NCBI RefSeq assembly: GCF_008831285.2
Contig: NC_045144.1
Location: 10,209,672 to 10,273,671 of the forward strand
Source: Nymphaea colorata
Lineage: Eukaryota; Streptophyta; Magnoliopsida; Nymphaeales; Nymphaeaceae
Length of the DNA: 64,000 nt
Reading direction: 5' to 3'
Shown piece by piece: positions 44,684-56,889 of this stretch. The position numbers and the translations under genes were made by a program. The stretch's first letter is position 1; each line of letters starts with the position of its first letter. The notes under the pieces are model-generated. The model worked only from the letters and a program-made list of their open reading frames with translations, made no database searches and had not been told where the DNA came from.

Positions 44684-47600
44684 CTAAGATGGCCGAGCAG
44701 GAAGGATACCCCATATATCTTTGGCATACTCGTGGATGGTCCTGTCGCTGCTGAACTTGAAGGAGCCTGCAGTGTTCATGATCGACATCTTCGTCCATCT
44801 CTGCATTAGGACAGTCAACAAGGGGAAGCACAAGCGAGTCATATCAGCAACTGACGGTGGAGAGCATGAAATGTTGTAACCCTTGCACAATTCAAACAGT
44901 ACCAGCTGACAACTTTCATGCGACAAAGAACGAAAAGTCCAGAAAGAAGAATGAAACCAATGATTGTTATCTTTTCTATTCCTGCGACGTCATGGTCGAG
45001 CTGGACAAGTTCAAGGGCGTTGTACTTTAGAGAGAGAACTACTTACTTTCTGGTTTGCGTATGCAGCATCAACCTGATCTTGGCATTCAATGTAACTTGG
45101 GAAATCCTTGCCAACAAGGAAATAATCTCCCCGACCATATCCTTCATTTCCCTCCAAGGACCCGAGCAGGGGAGAGTAGTCATATTTTCCAAAGGCGCCG
45201 CTTCGGATAAACTCTTTAGCCTCTTCAAATCGACGATCGGGCTTAAACTGAAACGAACAATGAAATAATTAGAAACGAGCATACGCTAACAGCATAATCC
45301 TTTGTTTTTACTCCGTTGAACAGGCTGCATTCAAAGAGAAATGGTGATAGACGAGGGCCACAAGAGAACTTCAGCATCTAATGAACATACCTTTCCTTCA
45401 GCTCTTTCTTTCCTCAGTCCAGCAATCTCATGGGCGCGAGCACCAAATAGGAAAAAGTTGTCCTCACCAACTTCTTCACGGATTTCTACGTTAGCTCCAT
45501 CCAGTGTTCCAATCAACACACAACCATTCATTGCAAATTTCATATTACTAGTTCCACTAGCCTCCATCCCAGCAGTGCTTCATATGATAGAACAAGAAAA
45601 TTTAGTCTCTGGTACGCGTAGACATGTCTGTGTGTGTCTGTGTATGCATGTCTATGTGGCTCTCAAGAGTGCGAAAAGAATCAATCAATAATGAACTTTG
45701 ATGTTCTGAAACGGAAGGTTGCTACTAAACATCTCCTCTTTTTGGAAAATAGCATTCATTTTCCCATTTAAGACGTGGGACTTGCATCACCAGACTATGA
45801 CAGCATGTTCTTCAAACTTTGAGAACTTCCATGTTCTCAGCACATATATTTTTCACTTAGTATTAACAACTTTAGAGATATGTCTCAAGGACATGGAAGT
45901 GGAAATGGAACACACTGCTGATGCACTTTGGTACGGTGCAGTATCAAAAAACGTAATGCAGGGAAACAGCCACGCACACAAAATTGAAATTCATTTTAAC
46001 TGACGAGAAACTTTAAAGAAAATTATAAGAAATGTGCCTAATATTTTGAGAAATAACAAACTGTCACTCCACTTTTAGAACTACAGAATAGACACAACTT
46101 TTTGAGACAAATTTTAAAGGAGCTGCCTACTGACGTGGCATTAATTTTGACATAAAATGACACAGACACCTATCAAATATTTTTCATTGGCCAAGGGAAG
46201 AGTGGTTTTTATAAGAGGTTTTTTTGTCATTTTATATAAAAATTAATGTTTTCTATCGGCAGACAACTTGTTGAGAATTTTTTCAAAAGTTGAGAATTAT
46301 TAATTTTTTAAAGTTGAGTGATGATTTGTTATTCACCCAAAGATTAGATGCCTTTTTGTAATTCTTTCAAGATAGCAATCAGGATCGTAATAAAAAGTTA
46401 ACAACAGTGTCAACAGTAGAGCATTGATAATGTCTGTCATTGGTCTGGACACGTTGATGAACTGTCCAGAAAGTGCTGTGTCCTGTTGACGCAGGATGGA
46501 CAGGACAAGTGAAGTGCCTGCAGGACAGAACTTTGGAGGCATTTTTGTTGCAAAATAAACCCATAAAATGGAGAATTAGACCATTTTTATTGACCTAGCA
46601 GTTATTAGTTATCCAGATTATTTATTATCTGGTTGTCATTGAGGGGAACAGTTCAAAACTATGGGTATTGTCAGCATGAAAGCTCTTGCAGAAGCCCAAA
46701 ATGGACAAGCAGAAAATCTTTTGACATTCTCATGAAGATGAAATTAAAATATATAACTGAAGATTTAGAAATACGAAAACTCCAAAATGCCATTAATGAT
46801 TTCAGACATGTTACACAATCAATGTATGTGACTGTGCCTCAAAAATGATGCTACAATCGACCATTATCAAGGTTTCAGCCATGCAATTCTTCTCTATGTT
46901 AGCCCTGTTAAAGATCTACATGTATTTAGATGCCAAATATTAGCCTGTTACAAATACCTGATGTGTTGCGACAGTTCACTGGCAGGAATCAGCATTTCAG
47001 CAACACTAACATTATAGTTGGGAATAAAAATAACCTGCAAAAACGGAACTAGGAGTAAGTTGTAGGAGACATTGGCACATATCTCACAGTCACATAAGCT
47101 AATGAAGACGATATCCATGTTTGAAGTTAATAACAGGAACAAAGCATCCACAAAACATTTAAGCTGAATAACATAAATTAGGTGCAACTGTAGGAGAATC
47201 CACATGAACATATCAGAGTTTGTGGTTTCATGTCTCTTCTGTTATGGTTTGGAAAAACTGGAAGAAAAAATGAAAAACGAGGTTATAGAACAGGTCCAAA
47301 TTGAGGAAAATCTACAAGGGGATAAGGCATATTTTATCACATTTTTCAATTGATTTCAGTGAAGTTGTATGCAAAACTTTAAAAGAACTGGATTATGAAA
47401 TAACTAGTTGGATTTATTACAAAATGTAAAAACAATGTAGTGTATGCAGATAATTTTCTAGCTTGAGCATGTAAGTCCTTGCAGTTTGGGAATTTTCATT
47501 GAGAATGACAATTTGAAGAGGCATCTAAATGCAAGTACCTATATTGGAATCTGAAGGATGAAAAATGGCCTAATCATACAGAAAGGATAACAGTACAACA

Positions 47601-50600
47601 TGTTTCATGATTCATCCATCAAAGCATCTGCGTCGCTAGTGCTTGATGCACAACATACCTTCAGAAGATCCCCAATATCAGGATCATGATTTATGACAGC
47701 ACCAACATCTGTTATGAGCTTGACTATCCTCTTCGCTTGCACATATGTGGCAAAAGCCTTCCCTCCAATTATGCACACCCTTGGAACAAACTTCAACTTC
47801 CTTTCTTCAGCACTCATCTCTTTCATTTTTTTGTACCGGTAAATAATGCCTAAAATGTTCAATAGTTGTCGCTTGTATTCATGAATGCGCTTCACCTAAA
47901 AAGCAAGATTAAATTGTGCTTGCATTTTATTATTAACTGGTAAAAGAATTTAAAGGACAGAAAATCCCAGGGATGAGAAATTACTTGAATATCAAACATT
48001 GCGTCAGGGCTGACAACATAGCCTGCTTTCTCTTTTATGTATGATACAAGCTTCAACTTGTTGTTGCGCTTTGCTGCAACCCACTGGGCTTGAAACTCTT
48101 CATTGTCTGCAAACTGGAGAAAAGAATAAAGGTAAGTTTTTCCAAATTGTATCCTTGGAATACTGATGCTAATAGATTAAAATTGTTCAGAAAGCACTTA
48201 TATGTGTCAGTCTACAAAAACAGGTTAGAATCCAGAACCAAACGTTACCACAGAAATTGGCTCATGCAAAGAGATGCAGTATGTGCAACAAATGATACGT
48301 GCTAGCAATAAACCACATGGCTGCACATGCATGCCTTCAGCTTTTAGTTAAACCATTTATGCTTCAAACATTAAAAACTGAATTTATATAAGGACTATGA
48401 CATACCATTCTGACAGTGCATAAATGATCCTTGAATTAGGAAAAGCTTAATCTAAGAACAGAGGCAAGAATGATAGAGAGATCACCTTTCGGAGCTCAGC
48501 TACCTTCTCAGTTTTCAGGACCCATTCCTCTGTACCAAGCCATCTAGTTATTATTTCGCTTAAATCTGGATTGCAAAATCGGATCCATCGCCTTGGAGTT
48601 ACACCATTTGTCTTGTTCTGGAATTTTTCTGGCCATAACTGCAAAATGTAAAGAGAGAAACAGCAACAAAATGGTTATTCATTTGACTTGATACAAGATA
48701 TATTAGTTGAACTCTCAAATACAAAATGATGAGATGCAAATGATACAACAGTAAATTTTCTCCCATAGGAAGCAGAAGACAAATAAAAAGCTAAGGACTA
48801 ACCTTGTAAAAATCATTGAAAACTTCATTTTTCACAATATCACTATGGATTGCAGCAACCCCATTTACAGCATGCCCCACAACAACACAGAGATTGGCCA
48901 TGCGAACTGTTTTTGGAAGTTTTGCATCCGACTTGTCTTGTTCTTTTTCCTTCGAATCGTCCTTCTTAGCGTCACCTTTTGATTTGTCAAAAAGCTGTCT
49001 AATTGCTGAAGGTAGTGGATAGTTTTCTAGTATTCTCATTTGTGAAATCTTCTTTTTCAATGACTCAAGATCCTTCGTCCCATACTCTGTAACAAGTGTC
49101 CCAATCAACTGCAATACATGCAGTAGGTTAAAAAGCAGTAACAACAAACTACAAAAAAGAAGTCATAAACCATTGCAAGAACTAAGGAATTTTATTTCCT
49201 ACAATCAACCTCTTCATCAATCCTCTCTATAATCTCAACATGTCTTGGGAGTAGCTTCTGCATGATATCTAGACTCCACTTCTCCAATGCCTCAGGAAGG
49301 ACAGTGTGGTTTGTGTATGCAACAGTCCTGCCAATATTGTATGCTTAATGTGAGAACTATACTAAAAACAAAGAAAACCATTTGTTAAAACAATACGTCG
49401 AAAAAGCAACATAATTATGTTAATCTTTATTCAAAGACTAATTAGAGATAGGATCCGGGACATGTATGATGGAATGAATCAGCATGCTATAAGAAGGCCA
49501 AGTATATTCAGCAAGTTCAGAACAAGATCAACATGCAGCCACTTAAGGGCTTCCTTGCAGTTTGATGGAAAACCTAGACACCGTGATAGGCAGTATTCTA
49601 ATTCTCAAACTAAAGATACATATAACTTCTTTGACATAGCAAGAACCTAAATGCATAAACTTTCTTAGTTAATGCTGCTTCTGTAGCTACTCTATGGTTG
49701 CAAGATTGAAAGCCTTCCAAAAGTGCTATCTTATAAGGAACCGGACAAAAAGATCATGAACCTAATGATTATTTCTTTTTTCAAACATAAGCTTCTCCTG
49801 CATTTTCGACCTAAGATTACTAATTTTTGTGCTTTTAGTATTGGTACTTTTGTATAACATACTTTGTTGATCACATAATAGAACCATTGAGTAGATTAGA
49901 GAGTACAAAAGATAACATAATATAACCAATAGAAAGGACCTTTGAGTAATTTTCCAGGCTTCCTCCCAGCTCAAGCCCTTGACATCAATTAATATCCTAA
50001 GCAGCTCTGGGATGCACAATGTTGGGTGTGTATCATTCATCTGAACTGCAACTTTTGAAGGAAATTCGTCCCAGTTGACAGCATGTCCAGATCTCTTCTC
50101 AAAACGGGCTATTATGTCTTGAAGAGAGGAAGAACATAGGGTATATTGTTGCTTCAGCCGTAAAATTTTACCCTCCGTAGAATCATCCCCAGGATACAAG
50201 ACATAGCAGATCTATCAACATAAACAAATATAATGTTTCAGTTCCACACACACACACACACACACACACACAGGCACTCTTAAACACTGCATAAAAATTT
50301 CTGATTCACAAAACTTTGTCGAAAATAGTGAGCGACATGGAAGCAAAAGCAACAGGCTTATTGTCAGAAATGTTAATCTATGAGCATTTGACATACAAGA
50401 AGCTTGTGAAGTAGTATTTGAGGTGTAACTTCCTGATACGCTAACCATATTCTAAGCATTAAAACAGTCTAAAGTGCAACTTAAACTTCATTTGGTAGAT
50501 TGAATCGTTGGGTATCCCTTGTGGAAGGGGGACAAGATATGAAACTTTTGTGACAGAAAGTGAACAAGACAAGCTTCTAAACCAAGTAATTACAGCAATA

Positions 50601-53600
50601 AAAGTAATTTGCTCAGACCTTTTCAGCATTTATCTGAGCCTCAGTTGCTTTGGTATGTTGTCCAGCATTGAAGGCCCGCAAGTCAAAATCTTGCACTGGA
50701 ACTTTTGTAGACCAGAGACGCAAATTGATGGTTGTTTTGGTTTTGTACCCAGGTATAGGAACATCATATGCAACAGCTGCAATGTCTTCTCCTCCAACCC
50801 AGTGTTTCTTGCCATCTAAACCTTCAGTAACTTTTCCATAGAACTTTATGGGATAAGAAACATCATGTCTCACAATTTCCCAGGGATTTCCCATCTGCAA
50901 GACACAATGAGATGGTTAAGTGGGAAAAATGGAATTTTAACGTTATTATATAATTAAATAAGATTGTCGGTTAGTGGCTCAAAATTTTGTTTAGGTTCAT
51001 CTCCAAGCAGGAGTACCTCAAGCCAACTTTCTGCAGCCTCCTCTTGACCATCTTTTGTAATGTTCTGGTGGAACAAGCCATACTTATACCTCAGCCCGTA
51101 GCCCCATGCTGGGTAATCTAAAGTTGCTAGGGAATCCAAAAAGCATGAAGCTAACCGTCCAAGGCCTCCATTTCCAAGTGCTGCATCTCGTTCCTGTTAA
51201 TACGTAGTATTGAGTCAGTTTATTCGGTAGCTGAGAAAGTTCAAAGGTGCAAGCTGTAAAAGGAGCTTGAACAAGCAAATACTAGCATATGATTAAGAAA
51301 TGACATCGCACACACAAATACAGAGGAACAATTAAATGGCACCAATGAACAAAGTTAGGAAGTGAAAACAGAGCATACAATAAGCACTAAGCAGAATTAG
51401 CTAAATCATTTACAGAGGCAAACAGTTCGCTACAGACCTTGAAGAGCAAAAATCCAAATCATGAGTTAGAAAGGAACGAATGGCAAGCTGCTGGTTTTTG
51501 AAGGTTTTAACTACCAATGTTTCTGATCTTGCAGAAAAAAAAAAGCCTATTTGAAAACTGAAAGTGGAGTTTCAGTTACCTTAACCACCAAAGGCTAGAT
51601 ATGCTATCCAGCTAAATGGGAAAAAAGAAAAAGTAAGCAAACCAATAAAGAGTAAGAAAAGTTAAGGTTCTGACCTGTCCTGCAACATTTTCGAGATCAT
51701 GGCCAAGCTTTTTCAGAGCTTCCGCATAAGTACCAGTGAGCTCTAAATTTCCTATGGCATTCAGAAGTGCCCTACCCTGCTCAATCATACACAGTACATA
51801 AAAGTAAATTATGGTTATTACAGAGGAGACTGTCAATCAAAATTAAAATCTTGCCAACCAGAATCACCTGTAAAAATTCCATAGACAAATAGTATGCCTG
51901 TTTCACATTTGCTTTCTCGTAATGTTCATATGTCTTGTTCCAATTTCTGATAAGAGCACCACGAACGCTCTGTGCAGTTGCCAGATAAGCCTTGGGTAGG
52001 CTAAATTGCTTTGGAGAGAATGAAGGTGTGAATTCAGCATGATATTGGATATTGGAAGCGACCGAAGCAGAATCCAGTGAAAATGAAGTTGAAACAGCTG
52101 GTATTCCTGCATTGCAATTTCAGCAAATTATTTAGTTAAAGTTGATCATATAAGAAACTTTACATTTATCACTCGTTCTTTTCTCTTTCTTTAACTTTTG
52201 ATTGGGGGGTATATTATTAAAGTGTCCCATCAAGGCAGATACATTAAAGTCATTTTATAAGTAACTTTTTTCCACCTTTTGTTAAAGTAAATACTCCTGC
52301 AACGCAATTTCAGCAATTGGTTCATCTAAGAACTGATAAGAGGCATTTCTTTTTCCTTTCCTATAAACAACATTATTTCATGTAGGCAAATAATTATTTG
52401 TCATTTCGTAAGTAACATTTTTCTAACATGTTGTTAGGTATAAAAATACTATAAATTTTTTCGCATCTTTTTCACGTATTTTCGCTTTTTTCATTATTTT
52501 TACATTACTTTTGCCTTAAAGTTTAAAACTTAATTTAAATTGTCTTCATTTCTATCATGAATAAAAAATCATTTTTGTCATTTTATCAAATTATTTTTTT
52601 ATATTTTCTTGTTAGATTTTCATTTACTTGTTCCTAATTTCTTGATTTTTTTTCTAAAAGAATTGCCAAATTTTTCCTGAGATTTTGAGCTTTGCTCAAA
52701 AATACCTAAGAAAAACCTCATGTCAACCATATTTGCGATCATGATTGTAATGTATCACAAGAAAACATAAAATTATTTTTTAATGTTAAAAATTTCCAAA
52801 AATGAAAAATAGATAAAAAAGAAAAATAAAAATAAAATATTTTCTATAAAAAAATGTCGCACATAAATATAGCAATAAAACATTAATTTTCCTCTTTCTT
52901 CAACCGCAAATCAATCTCCCACATGCAAATTTAGTTTCAACTTTCAAGTCGATGTTTTCTTCCTTAAAGTGGCATCACGCACAATTATTAAGAATTTTTA
53001 GGAGTAAGATGTAGAAATAAAAAACCCCTCCTTTTTCAATTGCAAATCAGTCTCCCACATGAAAATCTAATTCCAAATCGATGTTTTATTTCTCAAACTG
53101 GCAAGATCTCTCTCACGGACAACTTCTAAGAACTTCTAGGAGTAAGATGTGATGGGGTTTTAAAAACCCGAAATCAAAAAAATTAGGACTCAAACTTTTT
53201 TTCTTCCACCTTTCCCCTATATAAGACCATTGCAGAATTATAACTAACTACAGGGGTGTAACAATCCCTTCAAAAGTTACGGCATGTATTGTATGATATG
53301 TACAACATTTGCCATAAGTGTGCATCCTCAATGATGTGGACTTGTGGTTCAATGCATGTATAGTGATGCTTAGCTTTTCTCCAGATCAGCAAATGTGCTA
53401 TTAACTGTTCAGTTGCATTTAGAAATCCTTGGAAAAAGCAAATGAGCTAAGAAAAAAAAAAAAGCTAAGTTGGTCAACTACAGTCCTTGGTATTTGCAAC
53501 ATCAGCACAGTGCATGTATAGGAGATTAGAGGGGTCGAAATTGTGGGCAGTTGGACAAAGAAACTTGAATACATTGAAGTTTAACTTCATTCTTTCAAAT

Positions 53601-53660
53601 TAAATCTAGCTTCTTTCACTCTTTTGGCAATCAAAGACCATTTTTTGAGAACATACGCCA

Positions 53661-53704
<44 letters not shown>

Positions 53705-55776
53705 GGAGAAGATGGCTGTAAAAGGTGAACAACAACCACAAAAGGGGGAGAGAGAAAAAAAAAAGAGAGAGATAAAAAATCGTTGGTACCAATATCAAAA
53801 TGGGATTTGAATGCATTTTAGAGAGGATGATCGTAAAAAAAAGGAAGAGAAAAAAGTAAGGAGTGAAAGATGAAAAAAGGTTTGAACCGGTCTCCAAATG
53901 AGACTTTTTGAGTGAAAGATGAAAAAAGGTTTGAACCGTTCTCAAAGTGAAACTTTTTAAACCTAATCTCACAAATATCATTCTCAGGTTTTAAATGCAG
54001 AGTTTTTTGTTGGGTATTTTTTGGTAAGTTATTTTCTTTGGAAAAAACTCAACAATTTTTTTCTAAAACAAACAACCCTAGAACTAGCTAAAAAATAAAA
54101 TTAATGAGAAACTAATCAAAAGTATACAAAATTTAGCTAGATAAATGATAAAAATGATGTTTTACAATGATACAAAAATAAAGATAACTTAACTTAATTT
54201 AACTTTTACATTTAAATGCAAAAAATGAGATAAAAACATGAAAAAAATGCGGTTAATTTATTTTGGCTTTCTTTTTTCAAAAAATAACATGCCTTTTCCG
54301 GTTTTGTTTGTTTTAATCATTTTTAATGTAAATATGTGTTTTTTTTTAAATAAAAGACACAATATTTGTGACAATGACATAAAAAGAGAAAGAGCGTATG
54401 ATAGATTTGTTTTGAAAAATAAAAGGAGAGAAAAAGCAAGAAAGAGTAAAAGATTAAAAGGTTGGAAAAAGTTTCAAACTAGACTTGGCAAACCCATTAT
54501 ATATTTTGGCCGGACGAATCCAGCCTCCCACACGTGCCCCAATGAACTATGAAGTGCATGAGAAAACATGCATGATAACTAAGAGGGTTATATATATATA
54601 TATATATATATATATCTTGAAAAATTGAAATGAAATGGCTATCAGATGTTTCTGAATGGCTAAATATTCCATGGATCTGATGTTGATATGACATGGCATA
54701 CTTTTGCTAATATGGTAAAAAGTCCATGGTTGATCAAACAAGAATCTTTAAGTCAAACCTATGTGATCTATACTTAAGATATTTATTTTCCTTCTTTGCA
54801 CTGAGAAATAGTTGGATTTAAAATCGAAGGGGAAATGTCTGAAATAAGTCTATGGTTTTCAAATCCTAAGATCCAAATCTGAGGCTATCAAATGCTCCTT
54901 AAAGCACCATCAACCATTGCTAAAAACACTATAAACTGTTGTTATGTTTATTGTTATTTGTTAATACTCAGACGGTGTCTCTGCCGATGGTCTTTTAGTA
55001 TTTAGTCGTGTAACAACTTCCGCAGCCGGCTGATTATAATTTCTCTAAAGTTCTTTACACTATAATATATATGAAAAAGAACAAAAAACACAGTCCCGAG
55101 CTCAAAACCATGTTATTACAGCAATGAAGTTTGATTGCTCTTCAGAGGCTTCAATCAAAAGCAGAAAGCACAAAAACGACTTTGCAAAACAGTTCTACGC
55201 CTGAGGGCTAGACGATTGGAATGTAAAACCCCGATAGTGTCATGTGCCTATCCAATTTTAGAAAAAAGAATTAGAAGGATTATTGAACTTGTCATATGGT
55301 GAATCACGCATCCCAGAATGGTTCTCACCCTGTCAATTACTACTTGCAAACCAAATAATGCCAACATATGTACAGAAAAGCAGACCCGCATAATGCCGTC
55401 AGAAGCACTCAATTTTCCCACACTACGACGTGATGCGAAGACAAGTCTTCTTCCAAAATTCTCAAAAACAGGGAGACGATCCTCCTCCAAAATTCTCAAG
55501 AAACATGGACAGCGGAAAAGAAGCAAAAATTCTCAGCAATGGCGCAAAGAAAGCACCGGTACCTTCATCCTCGGTCTCCTTCTCCACTCTCTTGTCGCTG
55601 GCGACGTTCCTGATAGTCCGACACCTTCCGTATCGCCGGCTTCTCCGAGTCTTGCACGACAGAAGGTGAACATTCCGGATGCCGGAGCTCAGATCGCTGA
55701 TTCCGAGAAGAGAGCTCCGGGAGATCGGCGTTCTCGACGATATGGCTCCCGAGGGAGGGAGGGGAGACGCAGACAT
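44684..55776 (-). CDS. PHS1: Plastidial alpha-glucan phosphorylase (L-type), 15 exons, complete
   Basis: Exons, 5' to 3' on the - strand: 55563-55776, 51868-52106, 51675-51776, 51017-51193, 50619-50894, 49940-50211, 49210-49327, 48803-49108, 48486-48638, 47985-48113, 47659-47895, 46958-47034, 45391-45577, 45047-45247, 44684-44800. All introns are GT-AG and every phase fits, giving 934 residues. It catalyses reversible phosphorolysis of alpha-1,4-glucans to glucose 1-phosphate in the plastid stroma. Residues 1-70 are Ser/Arg-rich, as in a chloroplast transit peptide. Family landmarks are YYLSMEFLQ (exon 2), [15 protein letters not shown] (exon 4), [13 protein letters not shown] (exon 6) and SGTSNMKF with the pyridoxal phosphate lysine K780 (codon 45538-45540). 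The L-type insertion in exon 8 (about residues 505-535) is only ~30 Lys/Asp/Glu-rich residues, against nearly 80 in potato or cereal enzymes. The start is the first ATG of the leader. Confidence 0.95.
46050..46336. mobile_element. MITE-like element in intron 12 of PHS1
   Basis: Imperfect inverted ends: AATAACAAACTGTCACTC on the left, and AATAACAAATCATCACTC when the right end (to about 46336) is reverse-complemented. The similarity continues for about 30 bp. About 290 bp long, AT-rich, non-coding. Target duplication not identified, so the class is open. Confidence 0.6.
50247..50271. repeat. (CA)n microsatellite in intron 5 of PHS1
   Basis: About 12 CA units between exons 5 and 6. Confidence 0.9.
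52107..55562. other. Intron 1 of PHS1 (3.5 kb)
   Basis: Separates the transit-peptide exon from the catalytic exons. Very AT-rich, with (CA)n(TA)n at about 53661-53704 and (TA)n at about 54590-54614. A duplicated stretch lies at 53870-53960 (GTGAAAGATGAAAAAAGG twice). AT-rich blocks at 52480-52700 and 54090-54340 resemble the dispersed AT-rich repeats elsewhere in the window. No exon is supported inside it. Confidence 0.75.
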
Positions 55777-55915
55777 TGGTTGAAAGAAAAAGAAGATGCC
55801 GCTTCTTCCTTCTCCTCCTAGTCTCCTGTCTCAGAGGGCTAGGCACAGAGACTGCGTGTATGGTGCCAGTTTTGATTGTGTGGAGGGAGGGAGATATGAT
55901 GACGCCTATTTATAG
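55777..55915 (-). promoter_or_regulatory. PHS1 core promoter and 5' leader
   Basis: CTATAAATAG on the - strand (55906-55915) is a canonical TATA box. Transcription would start near 55876-55882, leaving a leader of about 100 nt that is rich in CT and GA and has no ATG before the start codon. The start context is CAACCAATGTC. Confidence 0.7.
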
Positions 55916-56285
55916 AGAGCGAAATGACCATATTTGACCATGAATGCTTCAAAATGACTTATATGACCTTTGACCCTTCGCTTCATGAAGATATTTCCAG
56001 CTCCTTCCTGAACTGATCTTTTTCTCGCGACCGCAGAAGCTGATCGTCTCTTTCGCTTGCAAGGGACGACCGGGAGGGACATATTAGTCTTATACAAAGT
56101 GAAGGACCTTTTCCGTCCTTTTTTGGAAAAAATCTGCACGAACTGTGATTGAAACCGCCAATCTGAGGTTGGTGGGATCCCTGGGGTTACCTTTTCCACA
56201 ATTATCCCCACAACTTTTAAAAGTATCGAAAATGGCATTTTACTATGTTCAATTTTTTTTTTTTAATGTTTTTTCTTGTTGAAGA
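55916..56285 (-). promoter_or_regulatory. Proximal upstream region of PHS1
   Basis: Two TTGACC motifs (55934-55939 and 55970-55975, + strand orientation) match the core W-box read by WRKY factors. A GGGATAA-type I-box core lies on the - strand near 56200-56210. Such short motifs occur often by chance, so the roles are guesses. No gene here. Confidence 0.3.
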
Positions 56286-56289
56286 TTTA

Positions 56290-56880
56290 ATCTTGAAAAA
56301 AGTGGCAGAAAGGATCAAATCCAAGAATATGAGTGTTTCGAAAATCAGTTCATTCATCGACTCATCAGCTTCCTGAATTTCTTTCGGAAATTTTCTTCAT
56401 CTTTTTTTTTTTTTATATCAAATGTAAGATTTCCTTGATCTTGTCATTTTTTTTCATTCGGGTTTTGATTTTCTAATTCAAAAGATCTCTTTTGATTAGG
56501 TTCTACTTCTAATTTTAGATCAATTCTTTCTCTTTTATCAGATTCATCTTTGGATCCATATAAAAACCACTTGTTTTATTTCCATGAAAATCAAATTGAA
56601 GCAATTTGATTGGTCTTATATAGATGATAAAGCGACACAAATTCTGGTAAGATTCAAGAGCACAAATTCGATATACGTTTGATCCATCCAATAAAAAAAA
56701 AAAACTCTTTTTTGCTTTGTTTAGATGTCTTGAGGAATTCTGATATAAAGAGCCTTTCTTCTTGGCCCCAAGAAAAAATAATTTTATTGTCCAAAAAATT
56801 GGGAAAACTTATTAACAAAGTAATTAAAAATAAAAATAAAATTATTTTAGAAACAGTTAACAAGTATGCCGTCAACCATG
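56290..56880 (-). pseudogene. ycf1: Plastid ycf1-like fragment in the nucleus (NUPT)
   Basis: On the - strand, broken frames give a run of pieces in the order known for the plastid ycf1 (TIC214) protein: ERLFISEFLKTSKQ (about 56730-56770), then ISNLCS and ILPEFVSLYHLYK (about 56610-56660), then WFLYGSKDE (about 56550-56575), then RSFELENQNPNEKK followed after a stop by QDQGNL (about 56430-56490). The Lys/Glu/Asn-rich, A-rich style and these blocks fit ycf1. Stops and frameshifts show it is not functional. Without a search this rests on recalled family sequence. The ends are approximate. Upstream of the PHS1 promoter by about 370 bp. Confidence 0.65.
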
Positions 56881-56889
56881 TCTTATGAG

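Noticed and set aside
55318-55821. + strand open frame of 167 codons
   Set aside because: It is antisense to PHS1 exon 1, whose - strand frame is supported by phase, transit-peptide composition and the TATA box.
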